The notes: a model not told the origin generated them from the sequence alone. A DNA stretch of 64,000 nt from PHAA01 sp964457945 (GCA_964457945.1 CAYWFX010000001.1:186001-250000), one strand, 5' to 3'. Positions 1-9,454 are shown, counted from the first letter of the stretch. Numbers and translations are program-made.

Positions 1-1551
1 CTTCTTTACCACTTCATAAGCTATGATTGTATCACCAGCCTCTACTGCTGTTATTGCTCCAGTTGTTTCATCAATGGTTGCTTTATCCGTATCGGTGGAT
101 GTCCATGTAATAATTTCTCCTGATCCTGCTGCTGTATAACTTGTAGGAGTTACATTTCCGGCACCCACTTGAACAACTCCGATGGCTGGATTATTAACTA
201 TTGCTGCTGCATATACAGTAATTGCTTTTGAATTTACTTTATTACTGGTCGAAATCGTATAGCCAATGTTTGTGGTTCCGGCTTTTAATGCTACAACTGC
301 TCCAGTAGTTGCATTAACCGCAGCAACGGTAGGGTTACTTGAAATCCAGCCACCTGCTCCTGCTTCGCTGGTAGTGGCTGTATCCGTGGTGGTCTCTCCG
401 ATCTGGAGCATACCTATTCCAGTTACCACTGCACCAGGTACTACTGCAGGCATAACTGTGATAGCCAGGCTGCCTTTGACAGCTATTTTACCGGTGGTTT
501 TCTTAGTTACTTCATAAGCTATTATTGTATCGCCGGCATCTACCGCAGTTATTACTCCGGTTTTTTCACCAATAGTTGCTTTGTTTTTATCAGAGGATGT
601 CCATGTAATGGTCTCGGTTCCATCTGCTGCTGTAAAGCTGGTCGGTGTTACGCTTTCGGCACCAACTTGAACTACTCCGATACTTGGATTATTTATGGTT
701 GCTTCTTCATAGACCGTAATTTCTTTTGAATTTGTCTTACCACTGCTTGAAACAGTGTAGCTAATAATAGTAGTGCCAGCTTTTAATGCCGCCACTATCC
801 CAGCATTAACATCAACTATAGCAATGCTCGGGTCGCTTGAATTCCAACCGCTTGCCCCTATCTCAGTGGTTTTTGCGGTAGCTGTGGTGGTCTCCCCCAT
901 CTGCAGTACACCTAATCCGGTTATTGCTGCACCCGGTACTGTTTTAATAATTGATTGTCCTATTACTACTACAGCTTCAGCCCTAGTAGCACTTCCTTGA
1001 GGTTTAAAGCTATTATCCGGATAGCCTGAAATTATATTGTAATTGCTTGCGGTATTAACGCTGCTTTTGGCCCATGCCGAGACCTTATCTGCGTCAGAGA
1101 ATACCTTTCCTGTAGCAACTGTATCCAACTTAGCAGCTCTAACAATCATAACGGCCATCTGTTCACGGGTAATTAGGTCATTTGGTCCAAATAAACCATC
1201 TCCATAACCGTTTACGATACCGGAAGCACTGGCGGTGGCGATATAATCTTTAGCCCAGTGATCAGTAGTATCTGTGAAATCCTCGCCATTCTTAGCATCC
1301 AGCTTAAAGGCCTTTACTAAAACGACTGCAAATTCAGCTCTGCTAATGGTTTGATCCGGTTTAAAAGCGCCATCCGGGTAACCACTTATGATATTATGGG
1401 AAGTTAAGTTTTCGATTTGACTCTGAGCCCAATGACCATTAATGTCAGTTAAATCAGTGCTAGCATAAACTGCAGGCGTTGTAATGCCAAAAGCTACAGT
1501 CCAAAGAAACATCGCTAATATCAACCAACTAAACTTTATGTTTTTCTTCAA
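1..1551 (-). CDS. S-layer homology protein with Ig-like (Big_2) repeats, C-terminus beyond window
   Basis: Cell-surface protein, probably anchored to secondary wall polymers through its SLH domains. The reading frame stays open to base 1, so the 3' end is missing. A TTG start at 1551 is preceded by GGGGAGGA at good spacing and gives a signal peptide of about 30 residues (KK, hydrophobic core, A-x-A-type end near VYA). Three SLH domains follow (about residues 32-75, 90-135, 150-195), each with the pattern GY-D-x-F-P and a RAEFAV/REQMAV/RAEAVV helix. The rest is Thr/Val-rich Ig-like sequence with W-S-S-(S/T/D)-x-P/K, G-x-I-x-A and AGTTxIxY motifs. The Ig region repeats with a 166-residue period (bases near 433 and 931 start equivalent units). 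Family membership is clear from the motifs; the specific role is unknown. Confidence 0.9.
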   Translation of the reverse strand, partial: MKKNIKFSWLILAMFLWTVAFGITTPAVYASTDLTDINGHWAQSQIENLTSHNIISGYPDGAFKPDQTISRAEFAVVLVKAFKLDAKNGEDFTDTTDHWAKDYIATASASGIVNGYGDGLFGPNDLITREQMAVMIVRAAKLDTVATGKVFSDADKVSAWAKSSVNTASNYNIISGYPDNSFKPQGSATRAEAVVVIGQSIIKTVPGAAITGLGVLQMGETTTATAKTTEIGASGWNSSDPSIAIVDVNAGIVAALKAGTTIISYTVSSSGKTNSKEITVYEEATINNPSIGVVQVGAESVTPTSFTAADGTETITWTSSDKNKATIGEKTGVITAVDAGDTIIAYEVTKKTTGKIAVKGSLAITVMPAVVPGAVVTGIGMLQIGETTTDTATTSEAGAGGWISSNPTVAAVNATTGAVVALKAGTTNIGYTISTSNKVNSKAITVYAAAIVNNPAIGVVQVGAGNVTPTSYTAAGSGEIITWTSTDTDKATIDETTGAITAVEAGDTIIAYEVVKK

Positions 1552-2124
1552 AATTTCTTCCTCCCCTGTTATCAACAATAATTATCAACTATAGTACAGT
1601 AAACACCTTAGGCCTTACTTGATTATCACGAGTCTTATCCTCCCCCTTATATTCGATATTTCATCAATGGTATAGCTCATTCACGACTGTTATTAATCAG
1701 CATTATGATATATAACGTCTTATTAATTTTAGACTACTTCAAGACAATTACCTTTATGTAAATAATAGTAATCGCAACTTACAGGTCCCAATTACCTTTA
1801 AATGCTAATTGCAGGGCTTACACTACATTAGATTATTCAGCTCTAATTATCATCCGAAGCTACACTTGCGGTTAATTTCGCGGCAGGGCCTTCGATCTGA
1901 GCAGACCCCAGCTTTTCCATCAATTCCAACCTGATCATATTAGGTCGCTACCGCTAAGGAGTGCATTGAGGGGCCATTATGAATGGCAGATTACTCTTGA
2001 AGAGGCTGGTATTGTCTGCTAAATCTTTCGATATGGAGTTTGAAGGAGACCGAGGGCTTTAAGCATCTGGCGGGCATTGATAAAATGAGGAATATATTTT
2101 GATCTTGGACATTATGTGAAGTTA
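1552..2124. other. Long intergenic stretch without a supportable gene
   Basis: About 570 bases between the leftward S-layer gene and the leftward cheB. Apart from the ribosome site just right of 1551 I find no convincing gene. A 31-codon frame at 1843-1938 (minus) has no ribosome site and its extension runs into stops. It could be the decayed tail of a lost gene but is not called. No hairpin with a T-run was found downstream of cheB. Confidence 0.4.
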
Positions 2125-3159
2125 TCATCTTTTTTTTAGTAGTACACCAATGCTTTGCGGTATTTTTTCCAAAGGAAGTTGTTTTTCAACTGCACCTATA
2201 TCATTTGCTACCTTGGGCATCCCATAGATAACACAGGATTCTTCATCCTGCCCGATGGTTATGGCTCCTTTGTTTCTCATAGCCAGCAATCCTTTGGCGC
2301 CATCATTGCCCATACCAGTCAATATAACACCGATAGCCTTACTGCCTGCGTTTTCAGCCAGGGAATTGAAAAGAACATCTACCGATGGGCAGTGCCCATT
2401 CACTTTTTCCCCCGGCATACATTCTACCCTATATCCGCTTCCCGCCTTTTTAACTTGCATATGATAATCCCCTGGAGCAATTAAGACTTGGCCAGGTGTT
2501 ACTCGATCACCGTTCTGGGCTTCCTTAACTTCGACGGAACATATACTGTTCAATCTCTGGGCGTACATCTTGGTGAAACCTGCGGGCATATGCTGGACTA
2601 CAACGATTCCGGGAATATCCTTGGAAAATGATTTAATCACCTGATAAATAGCCTCGGTTCCTCCTGTAGAAGCGCCTATACCAATAATAGTATGGGTATC
2701 TCCTGGGGATACTTTGCTAACCGTTCTCCATAAATCTATATCTTTTTTCCAGTGCGCGACCTTGGCAGTCGAGGCTATTTTTATCTTTATAATTAGTTCA
2801 TTAATCAGAGATTGCAGGATTTCCCCCCTGTTAACATCAGGTTTGGCAACGAAATCTACTGCTCCGGCGTTCAGCGCATCAAAAACATTTTCCGTCATAG
2901 CGCTAAGCATTACTACTGGAATTGGATATTGGGGCATAAGCCGACGCAAAAATTCAATCCCATTCATTCTGGGCATTTCAATATCAAGGGTCATAACATC
3001 TGGTTCAAATTCTAATATCTTATCTCTGGCCTGGAATGGATCTGATGCTGTAGCTACAACTTCAATCATAGGATCCGCGGATAATGCTTTGGCTAGTGTT
3101 TCACGAAATATAAGAGAGTCATCTACGACCAGGACTTTTATCTTCTTCATGGCTGCCAA
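2125..3159 (-). CDS. cheB: CheB, chemotaxis protein-glutamate methylesterase/deamidase
   Basis: Removes methyl groups from, and deamidates, chemoreceptor glutamates/glutamines in adaptation; cytoplasmic. The N-terminal receiver domain shows VLVVDDS, the phospho-acceptor context TLDIEMPRMNG and the lysine in FVAKPD. The C-terminal esterase domain has the Ser of GIGASTGGTEA, the His of VVVQHMPAGF and the Asp of GMGNDGAKG, so the Ser-His-Asp triad is intact. The frame is open far upstream inside cheR. I place the start at TTG 3159 because GGAAGGGG lies 7 bases before it. ATG 3150, four codons in, is the alternative. It is the last gene of the chemotaxis operon, 4 bases after the cheR stop. Length (344 aa) is normal for the family. 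Confidence 0.95.
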   Translation of the reverse strand: MAAMKKIKVLVVDDSLIFRETLAKALSADPMIEVVATASDPFQARDKILEFEPDVMTLDIEMPRMNGIEFLRRLMPQYPIPVVMLSAMTENVFDALNAGAVDFVAKPDVNRGEILQSLINELIIKIKIASTAKVAHWKKDIDLWRTVSKVSPGDTHTIIGIGASTGGTEAIYQVIKSFSKDIPGIVVVQHMPAGFTKMYAQRLNSICSVEVKEAQNGDRVTPGQVLIAPGDYHMQVKKAGSGYRVECMPGEKVNGHCPSVDVLFNSLAENAGSKAIGVILTGMGNDGAKGLLAMRNKGAITIGQDEESCVIYGMPKVANDIGAVEKQLPLEKIPQSIGVLLKKR

Positions 3160-3163
3160 ATCT

Positions 3164-3976
3164 CTACCCCTTCCTGTATACTGCCGGCATAACATAATTA
3201 TAATTGGTCTCACTACGATTAAGGGCCTCAGAATGCCCGATAAATAAATAACCACCTGGTTCAGTGCAGTCATAAAAGCGGTTCGCGAGATCTTTTTTAG
3301 TGGTCTCATCAAAATATATCATTACATTACGGCAAAAAATTACATGAAATTTTTTTTTGAAAGGGAATTCTTTATCCATGAGATTAAATCTTCTAAAGAT
3401 AACTTCTCTTTTTAACTTGTTGCTAATCTGATATTTATCTGTATCAATTCTATCAAAATAGCTTAATATCCAATTACTTGGCAATGTATCTATATCGTCA
3501 TTTTCATACCTGCCTGTTTTGGCCTTCTCCAGAGCGCGATTGGAAATATCCGTAGCTAGTATTTTTTTATCCCAGGCGGCCTTATCTTCCCCAAAGAAAT
3601 CAGCCATAATCATGGCCAGGGTATAGGGCTCTTCTCCGCTGGAACAACCTGCGCTCCAGATTCGTAAATCCTTATTCTTAACCGTAGCTTGCAAATGAGG
3701 CAGTACCTGGTCTTGGAAAAATTTAAAATGTTTATTTTCCCGCATGAAAAAAGTATGGTTAGTAGAAACCTGGTCTATAACAGCTTTAATAACATCACCG
3801 CTTTTATCATTGAGCAAATAGTTGTAGTAAGATGAGAAGCTATTAAAGCCTTGCTCACTTAATAACTTGTATAACCTTCCTTCAACCAGGTGTTTTTTCT
3901 TATTCAATGCTATTCCGCAATAATCGTAAACATACTGATGCAACAGCTGTAATTCCTGCTCAGATATTGGAATCAT
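3164..3976 (-). CDS. cheR: CheR, chemoreceptor methyltransferase
   Basis: S-adenosylmethionine-dependent methylation of receptor glutamates, opposing CheB. The all-helical N-domain covers about residues 1-75 and ends in THTFFMRE-like sequence (NHTFFMRENKHF). The SAM-binding Rossmann fold shows WSAGCSSGEEPYTLAM, the acidic ATDIS strand end and CRNVMIYF, then GGYLFIGHSE. At 270 aa the length is typical. A weak AAAGGA ribosome site precedes ATG 3976. It sits between the receptor gene (24-base gap) and cheB. No tetratricopeptide extension is present. Confidence 0.96.
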   Translation of the reverse strand: MIPISEQELQLLHQYVYDYCGIALNKKKHLVEGRLYKLLSEQGFNSFSSYYNYLLNDKSGDVIKAVIDQVSTNHTFFMRENKHFKFFQDQVLPHLQATVKNKDLRIWSAGCSSGEEPYTLAMIMADFFGEDKAAWDKKILATDISNRALEKAKTGRYENDDIDTLPSNWILSYFDRIDTDKYQISNKLKREVIFRRFNLMDKEFPFKKKFHVIFCRNVMIYFDETTKKDLANRFYDCTEPGGYLFIGHSEALNRSETNYNYVMPAVYRKG

Positions 3977-4000
3977 ATCATATTCCTTTCTGGCATCTTT

Positions 4001-6295
4001 TTAGTACTTCCCGAATTCATTATCGCTAAGTGATATCTTAACTTTGGAACTACTAGATTTAAATACACTATTACTGGCTTTATTATCCCTATCAGAGCCG
4101 TATTTTTTTCTTTGTAACAGCAACTCTTCTAATATTTCTAACATGTCCGGTGTAATTGACTGCAAGTCTATGGTCGAGATCGAACCACGCTTCTTGAGGG
4201 TGAATTTATTTACCCCTTCCTTAAGTAAGCAAGCCTGGCTGGAAAGCTCCTCACTCGCTGAAGCGCTCTCTTCGGCGGTCGCGGCATTATTTTGCACTAC
4301 CTGCGATATCTGTTCTACCCCTTGGTCAATCTGGGTTATACCGGAAGCCTGTTCATTTGACGCCACGGCTATATCTCCCACCAGCGTTGCCACTTTGCTT
4401 ACACCATCTACGATTTGGCTGAGGGCATTCGCTGTATCGCCTGCAATCCTGGTTCCTACTTCAGCCTTTTTAATGGAACCTTCTATCATATCCGTGGTTT
4501 CTTTGGCAGCGCTGGCGCTTCTGGCCGCCAGATTCCTTACTTCCTCGGCTACAACCGCAAACCCTTTGCCATGCTGCCCTGCCCGTGCAGCTTCAACCGC
4601 TGCATTCAAAGCTAAAATATTAGTCTGGAAAGCAATCTCGTCAATTACCTTAATAATCTTGGATATATTCCTGGACGACTCGTTTATAGCTTCCATTGCA
4701 TCTAGCATACCCTTCATATGCTTATTACCTTCAACCGCATTATTTCTAGCATTTAAAGCCAATTCATTAGCCTGGTTGGCATTTACGGCATTTTGGTTGG
4801 TTTGAATCGCTATTTGCCTTATCGAAGCGGTTAACTCTTCTATGGCACTTGATTGTTCGGTGGCGCCCTGGGCCAGCATCTGACTGGAACTGGCTACCTG
4901 AGAAGAAGCATTGGCTACCTGGTCTGATGCCAGGTGAATATCCCCCAGAGTATCATTGAATGAATTAATAATTAGATTAAGGGAATCCTTGATTTCACTA
5001 AAATCCCCTTTATATTCTGCGCTAATGGCAACATTTAAATCTCCCTGAGCCATTTTAGTTAGTACCTCAGAAATCTCACTTACATATCTTAACAGAGTGT
5101 TAATTGTTCCATTCAGTGCATTCTTAATTTTGGCATGATCCCCTTTATAATTGCCTTGAACACTTACCTGTAAGTTTCCTTTCTCTATTTCCGCTAATAC
5201 TTCTTCTGCTTCTTTTATCGGCTCAATGAGAGCATCCAAAGTCCTATTTACACCATCAACTATGAGGCTAAAATCTCCTTTGTGTTTGCTGGAATCGGCA
5301 CGGATATCCAATTTACCTGCGACTGCTGCATCCGCCAGCATGTCCGCATCGGCTATCATTTCATTCACCGCATCTATGCAGGTATTCAAGCTATTCTTGA
5401 TTTCATTGAAATCTCCGTTATAGATGTTGCTTATCTTTTCAGGTATATCACCTTGGCTGATTCTATCTACATATTTTGCTGCCAAGTTCAAGGGACCAAT
5501 TACCGCATCCAGGGTCTCATTTACTCCTTCGATTACTTTCCTGAATTCTCCTTCATGTTTAGCTGCGTCGACCCTGATATCTAATCTTCCTTCAACCGCT
5601 GCCCGGACTAGATCTTTGGCATCATCCACCATTCTCTCTATATTTTCCATCATAGCAATGAAAGCAGGCATCAGATTATCGCCTTCCGAACGTTTACCGA
5701 TTGACTGATATTCCTTCAACTTGCCTAAATTGCCTTGAGAAATACTGCTTACTGTATTCTGCACCAGCAGTAATCTTTCTCTAACCTCATTTACGGATAC
5801 AGCTGTTGCCCCAAATATACCCTGATATTGACCTTCTACTTTTATGCTATAGTCATTAACCGCCATCTTCATTAGAACCGCACTGCTTTCTTGCAGTCCC
5901 CCCAGTTCATCGATACAGGCATTCAGACCATTCTTGATTTTATTGAAATCTCCTTCATAACTGCCGCTTATTTTTTCGGGAATGTCCCCTTTGCTGATTC
6001 TATCTATATATTCTACCGCTCCGTTCAAAGGGCCTATAATCACATCTAACATCTCATTAATGCCTTCTAACAATTCTCTATCTGCCCCATTAATTCCATG
6101 TAAGTTAGCCCGGACGTCAAGCTTGCCGACCTTGATGGCATCTATTAGGGATTTTAATTCGCTCCATACTATGCTTCCATCCTTAGTAACATTGGCACTT
6201 ACTGTCTGACCTGTCGGGATATTGACCTTGGGTGTATCAATCTGGGAATCGATTAAGGAACCTGCTAAAATATTGTTGTTGTTTTTCTTTGCCAA
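4001..6295 (-). CDS. Soluble poly-HAMP methyl-accepting chemotaxis protein
   Basis: Cytoplasmic chemoreceptor of 764 aa that signals to CheA/CheW. No transmembrane segment or periplasmic domain is visible. About the first 480 residues are a chain of HAMP-like modules, recognised by recurring GDIPEKIS, GKLDIRAD and GDFxxIKxxLN motifs. I count about eight, alternating two sequence types. The signalling tip is intact (DEIAFQTNILALNAAVEAAR, then GFAVVAEEVRNLA). The C-terminus (EFGKY) lacks an NWETF-type CheR/CheB tether. The frame opens at ATG 6328, but that ATG has no ribosome site, while TAGGAGG lies 9 bases before TTG 6295, so I use TTG. It lies inside the che operon between cheW and cheR. The ligand is unknown; poly-HAMP receptors often sense through partners. 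Confidence 0.94.
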   Translation of the reverse strand: MAKKNNNNILAGSLIDSQIDTPKVNIPTGQTVSANVTKDGSIVWSELKSLIDAIKVGKLDVRANLHGINGADRELLEGINEMLDVIIGPLNGAVEYIDRISKGDIPEKISGSYEGDFNKIKNGLNACIDELGGLQESSAVLMKMAVNDYSIKVEGQYQGIFGATAVSVNEVRERLLLVQNTVSSISQGNLGKLKEYQSIGKRSEGDNLMPAFIAMMENIERMVDDAKDLVRAAVEGRLDIRVDAAKHEGEFRKVIEGVNETLDAVIGPLNLAAKYVDRISQGDIPEKISNIYNGDFNEIKNSLNTCIDAVNEMIADADMLADAAVAGKLDIRADSSKHKGDFSLIVDGVNRTLDALIEPIKEAEEVLAEIEKGNLQVSVQGNYKGDHAKIKNALNGTINTLLRYVSEISEVLTKMAQGDLNVAISAEYKGDFSEIKDSLNLIINSFNDTLGDIHLASDQVANASSQVASSSQMLAQGATEQSSAIEELTASIRQIAIQTNQNAVNANQANELALNARNNAVEGNKHMKGMLDAMEAINESSRNISKIIKVIDEIAFQTNILALNAAVEAARAGQHGKGFAVVAEEVRNLAARSASAAKETTDMIEGSIKKAEVGTRIAGDTANALSQIVDGVSKVATLVGDIAVASNEQASGITQIDQGVEQISQVVQNNAATAEESASASEELSSQACLLKEGVNKFTLKKRGSISTIDLQSITPDMLEILEELLLQRKKYGSDRDNKASNSVFKSSSSKVKISLSDNEFGKY

Positions 6296-6383
6296 TTCAG
6301 TCAACCTCCTAAAATCCAGTCTGGACATTTCGAAAAAACAGTTAAATGCAAACCTTCAACCATATCTAATCTGATTGAGTACT

Positions 6384-6869
6384 TTATCCTATTTCACCCA
6401 GATTGCAAAATTCTTCATCATTAAGTAACTTGTCACAATCGAGAATTAGTTTTACCGCACTGCCTACTTTTCCAATTCCTTTAATATACCGGTTATGAAA
6501 ACCCGCCCTGGCAACGGGTGGGGGAACGATGTCTTCATCGTCAATAGATAAAACCTCGGCCACATAATCAACTATCAGTCCCACCGAGAGATCATAAATA
6601 TTAATTACAATAATACAGGTCCGATCATTGTATTCTTTGGCATCTTTCTTAAATCGCAGGTTGACATCCATAACCGGAATGATTTTCCCTCTTAAATTAA
6701 TAATCCCTTTTACATATTCCGGTACCTCAGGCACCTCTGTAATTATCTGCATACCACCTATTATTTCGGTTACAAACCTGATTTCGATTCCATATTCTTC
6801 TCTTCCAATAATAAATGTCAGGTATTTGCCTTTTTGAGTGTCTTCTTCCTCTTCCCAAACTTCCGACAC
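6384..6869 (-). CDS. cheW: CheW, chemotaxis coupling protein
   Basis: SH3-like adaptor linking receptors to CheA. The fold is recognisable from KYLTFIIGREEYGIEI, the EVPEVPEYVKGIINLRG signature, PVMDVNLRF and GLIVDYVAEVLSI. The open frame reaches back into cheA, but the functional start is GTG 6869: AAAGGGG lies 8 bases before it and the protein then begins SEVWEEEED, giving 161 aa, normal for CheW. It follows cheA by 35 bases and precedes the receptor gene by 88 bases. Confidence 0.94.
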   Translation of the reverse strand: MSEVWEEEEDTQKGKYLTFIIGREEYGIEIRFVTEIIGGMQIITEVPEVPEYVKGIINLRGKIIPVMDVNLRFKKDAKEYNDRTCIIVINIYDLSVGLIVDYVAEVLSIDDEDIVPPPVARAGFHNRYIKGIGKVGSAVKLILDCDKLLNDEEFCNLGEIG

Positions 6870-6904
6870 AGTTTCAACCCCTTTCCCATTGAATTTGGCA
6901 GTTA

Positions 6905-8911
6905 CTAGTAATTGTTTATTAAACCTGCCACATCCAGTATTAAACTGGCTCTGCCATTTCCAAGGAGTGTACAACCGCTGATCCCAGATATTTTCTTCAG
7001 ATATTTAGGTAAAGCCTTAACAACTATCTGTTGTTCTCCTAATAATGCATCTGCAAAAAGACAGAGGGTTTTGGAATCATTTTCGACAACAACAATAATT
7101 CCATCCTGAATTTCTTCTACCTCGGTTGGCAATTTGTAGCGTTGATGAAGCCTTAAAATTGGATAGCAATTATCCCTTACCATAACCATTTCATTACCAT
7201 CAGGATCATGAATAATTTCTTCTTTTTTCGCCCTGAAAGATTCCCTTACGGATCGAGTCGGCAAAATATATATTAGTTTACCTACTTGTATACTCATCCC
7301 GTTAATAATGGCCAATGTAAGCGGGATTTTTAGTGATACGGTAGTTCCCCTCCCCTCTATACTATCCACCAGGACTGTACCACCTACAGATGCTATGTTA
7401 TTAGCAGCAACATCCATTCCTACTCCTCGGCCTGAAAACTCACTTACCTGATCTCGGGTAGAAAAACCGGGTGATAAAACCCAGGCAAAAATATCCCGGT
7501 CAGTTAATTCATGTTCGCCTCTATTAATAAGCCCGTTTTCACGAGCTCGGGCCATTATTTTCTCTTTATTGAGTCCAGCACCGTCGTCTTTGACAGTAAT
7601 CCAGACATCGCCGCCTTCATTTTTGGCTTCCAGCCTGATTTTACCCATCCCAGGCTTTCCTTGGCTAAGCCTTTCTTCCTGCCCTTCAATCCCATGATCG
7701 ATAGCATTTCTAATTAAATGCATCAGCGGATCGGATAAGTGTTCAATGATGTTCTTGTCCACTTCTGTCTCTTCACCGATAATCTCTAATTCGATTTCCT
7801 TATTTAGTTTTTTGCTCATGTCTCTAACTATTCGGTTCATCTTTTGAAAGGTTACTATAAGTGGTACCATCCGAATGGACATAACTATATCTTGAAGTTC
7901 ATTAATGATTTTTCTATGTTGACGGGTAGCTTTATGAAAGTTGTCCAAATTGATTCCATTGGTCAGATCTGGATTATGAGTTACCATGGCTTCACTAATA
8001 ACCAGTTCTCCAACCAAATCCATTAGATTGTCCAGTTTGTTTACATCTACACTAATCAAGCTTGAGCGGTTACCAGGCAGGTTCATGCTTTCTTTATGGT
8101 TTTTATCAAGCGGCTGGAGCAACTCTTCACCTAAATCATCCAAATTTATTTGCATTTTATTATTTAACAGCGAAATTAGTTCATCACTTTCAATTTCATT
8201 TATCTCTAAGTCTCTAACTAAATCAGCATTTAGGAAAAATGTTTCTATCTCCTTCTGCTTATGTACCGTAGTAAAGATTATTTCCAAACCATATTCCCTT
8301 ATGGTTTCTGCAGTTTGACTATTCTCAATAATGTCCGCAGGGAAAAACTCTATGTCATCAGCCAGGTCTTTAAGTTTGTGGATGACATTAAATGCCCTTA
8401 TATTTTCCATATTACAGCCATTTTCAAAAAATATATGGGCTCTGTATTTGGATTGCTTTGAAACAGAAGGATTAGACTCTTGCATTTGATCAAGACTGAC
8501 CGAATTATTACCTTTTAACAATAATAGGAATTCATTAATATCTTCTATGAGCTGAAATGCACTTTCACTTACATTTTGATTGTTTTCATCTTTCATTGTT
8601 TCAGTTTTGATGAAGTCGATACTTGTTAATACAATATCGCAAAGTCTTTGATAGTCTATATTTTTAGGTTTATCTTCTCTCAAATAAAAGAATAGGTCTT
8701 CAACAGAATGAGCCAAATTTGCAATATCATCAAACATCATCATGGCTGCAGAACCTTTTATGGTGTGCATTATTCTGAATATTTCATTCACAGATGATAT
8801 TTCTATGCAATTTGTTTTTTCATTAGCCAAGATTTCTTTTTCTAACTGTTCGATTAATTGGGTGGTTTCAAACAAAAACATTTCCAACATTGGTTCTAAA
8901 GATTTATCCAT
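6905..8911 (-). CDS. cheA: CheA, chemotaxis histidine kinase
   Basis: Histidine kinase that phosphorylates CheY and CheB under receptor control. The Hpt domain has phospho-acceptor His49 in IMHTIKGSAAM. A divergent middle region (about 170-290) sits where the CheY/CheB-binding domain is expected. Then come the dimerisation helices and the ATPase domain, with N-box HLIRNAIDHGIE, KDDGAGLN and GRGVGMDV, and a C-terminal CheW-like domain ending LGNGRASLILDV. Start ATG 8911 is chosen over the upstream ATG 8947 because AAGGGAG lies 8 bases before it; protein 668 aa. Second gene of the operon, 67 bases after cheY. Confidence 0.96.
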   Translation of the reverse strand: MDKSLEPMLEMFLFETTQLIEQLEKEILANEKTNCIEISSVNEIFRIMHTIKGSAAMMMFDDIANLAHSVEDLFFYLREDKPKNIDYQRLCDIVLTSIDFIKTETMKDENNQNVSESAFQLIEDINEFLLLLKGNNSVSLDQMQESNPSVSKQSKYRAHIFFENGCNMENIRAFNVIHKLKDLADDIEFFPADIIENSQTAETIREYGLEIIFTTVHKQKEIETFFLNADLVRDLEINEIESDELISLLNNKMQINLDDLGEELLQPLDKNHKESMNLPGNRSSLISVDVNKLDNLMDLVGELVISEAMVTHNPDLTNGINLDNFHKATRQHRKIINELQDIVMSIRMVPLIVTFQKMNRIVRDMSKKLNKEIELEIIGEETEVDKNIIEHLSDPLMHLIRNAIDHGIEGQEERLSQGKPGMGKIRLEAKNEGGDVWITVKDDGAGLNKEKIMARARENGLINRGEHELTDRDIFAWVLSPGFSTRDQVSEFSGRGVGMDVAANNIASVGGTVLVDSIEGRGTTVSLKIPLTLAIINGMSIQVGKLIYILPTRSVRESFRAKKEEIIHDPDGNEMVMVRDNCYPILRLHQRYKLPTEVEEIQDGIIVVVENDSKTLCLFADALLGEQQIVVKALPKYLKKISGISGCTLLGNGRASLILDVAGLINNY

Positions 8912-8978
8912 TATTAACACTCCCTTACTTTGGAAGCCTGTATTCATCTAGTCAATCCCTGTAAAAATAATGGCTATA

Positions 8979-9332
8979 TCATAGATTTCTCATAGCTTTT
9001 ATTAAATCTTCTTCTTTGTAAGGTTTTACCAGAAAACCCTTAGCACCCGATACAATAGCTTCTGCAACCATGCTTTCTTGACCCATTGCTGATATCATAA
9101 CAACACTAACGTTTGGATCCATTCTCTTTAGTAATTTCATTGCTTCCAGTCCATTCATTTCCGGCATGGTTATATCTAACGTTACAACATCAGGTTTAAG
9201 TTCGTTGTATTTTAGCAATGCATTCATTCCATTTTCTGCCTCTCCAACTACTGTATATTGGTTTTTTTCCAGTGTCCGTCTAAGTAAATGTCTCATCAAC
9301 ATTGCATCATCTACAATCAGGACTTTTTTCAT
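8979..9332 (-). CDS. cheY: CheY, chemotaxis response regulator
   Basis: Single-domain receiver of 117 aa that carries the phosphoryl signal from CheA to the flagellar switch. Acid pocket Asp8/Asp9, phospho-acceptor Asp53 (TLDITMP), Ser81 (ISAMG) and Lys103 (FLVKPYK) are all present. GAGGAG lies 11 bases before ATG 9332. It is the first gene of the leftward che operon, behind the promoter at 9426-9454. No flagellar genes are in the window, so the actual motor partner is not visible. Confidence 0.95.
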   Translation of the reverse strand: MKKVLIVDDAMLMRHLLRRTLEKNQYTVVGEAENGMNALLKYNELKPDVVTLDITMPEMNGLEAMKLLKRMDPNVSVVMISAMGQESMVAEAIVSGAKGFLVKPYKEEDLIKAMRNL

Positions 9333-9362
9333 ATACGAACCAACTCCTCACATGTTCATAAT

Positions 9363-9377
9363 TTAATAGCTGTTCAT
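9363..9377 (-). other. Possible four-codon leader peptide before cheY
   Basis: In the cheY leader a strong ribosome site, AAGGAGG with ideal spacing, precedes ATG AAC AGC TAT TAA (MNSY, stop). It lies about 42 bases downstream of the predicted transcription start and 30 bases before the cheY ATG. It could be a translated minimal leader, a translational enhancer, or a spurious site. Nothing but the ribosome site supports it. Confidence 0.3.
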
Positions 9378-9425
9378 TACTCCTCCTTTCCGATGACCGG
9401 CCGGAATTGTATTATCTTTCTATAT

Positions 9426-9454
9426 AATATAGGACGTTTTGCCCAAATTGTCAA
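9426..9454 (-). promoter_or_regulatory. Sigma-A promoter of the che operon
   Basis: On the minus strand TTGACA (9449-9454), a 17-base spacer and TATATT (9426-9431), close to consensus. It predicts a start near 9419 and a leader of about 87 bases before cheY. It is the only strong promoter seen for the six che genes, which run the same way with short gaps. Confidence 0.75.

Noticed and set aside
1..1000. Repeats near the left edge as a CRISPR array
   Set aside because: The repeats are in frame, diverged and about 498 bases apart; they encode Ig-like domains.
1843..1938. 31-codon minus-strand frame ending in LTASVASDDN
   Set aside because: No ribosome site, stops directly upstream in frame and no recognised family; too weak to call even as a remnant.
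2714..3247. 177-codon plus-strand frame opposite cheB/cheR
   Set aside because: Antisense to conserved genes, no ribosome site, no family.
4044..4805. 253-codon plus-strand frame opposite the chemoreceptor gene
   Set aside because: Antisense shadow of a well-conserved signalling domain; no ribosome site and low-complexity Ser/Ala composition.
9378..9420. CCGGCCGGTCATCGG in the che leader as a c-di-GMP riboswitch
   Set aside because: The conserved GEMM core motifs are absent; only a short GC-rich palindrome is present.
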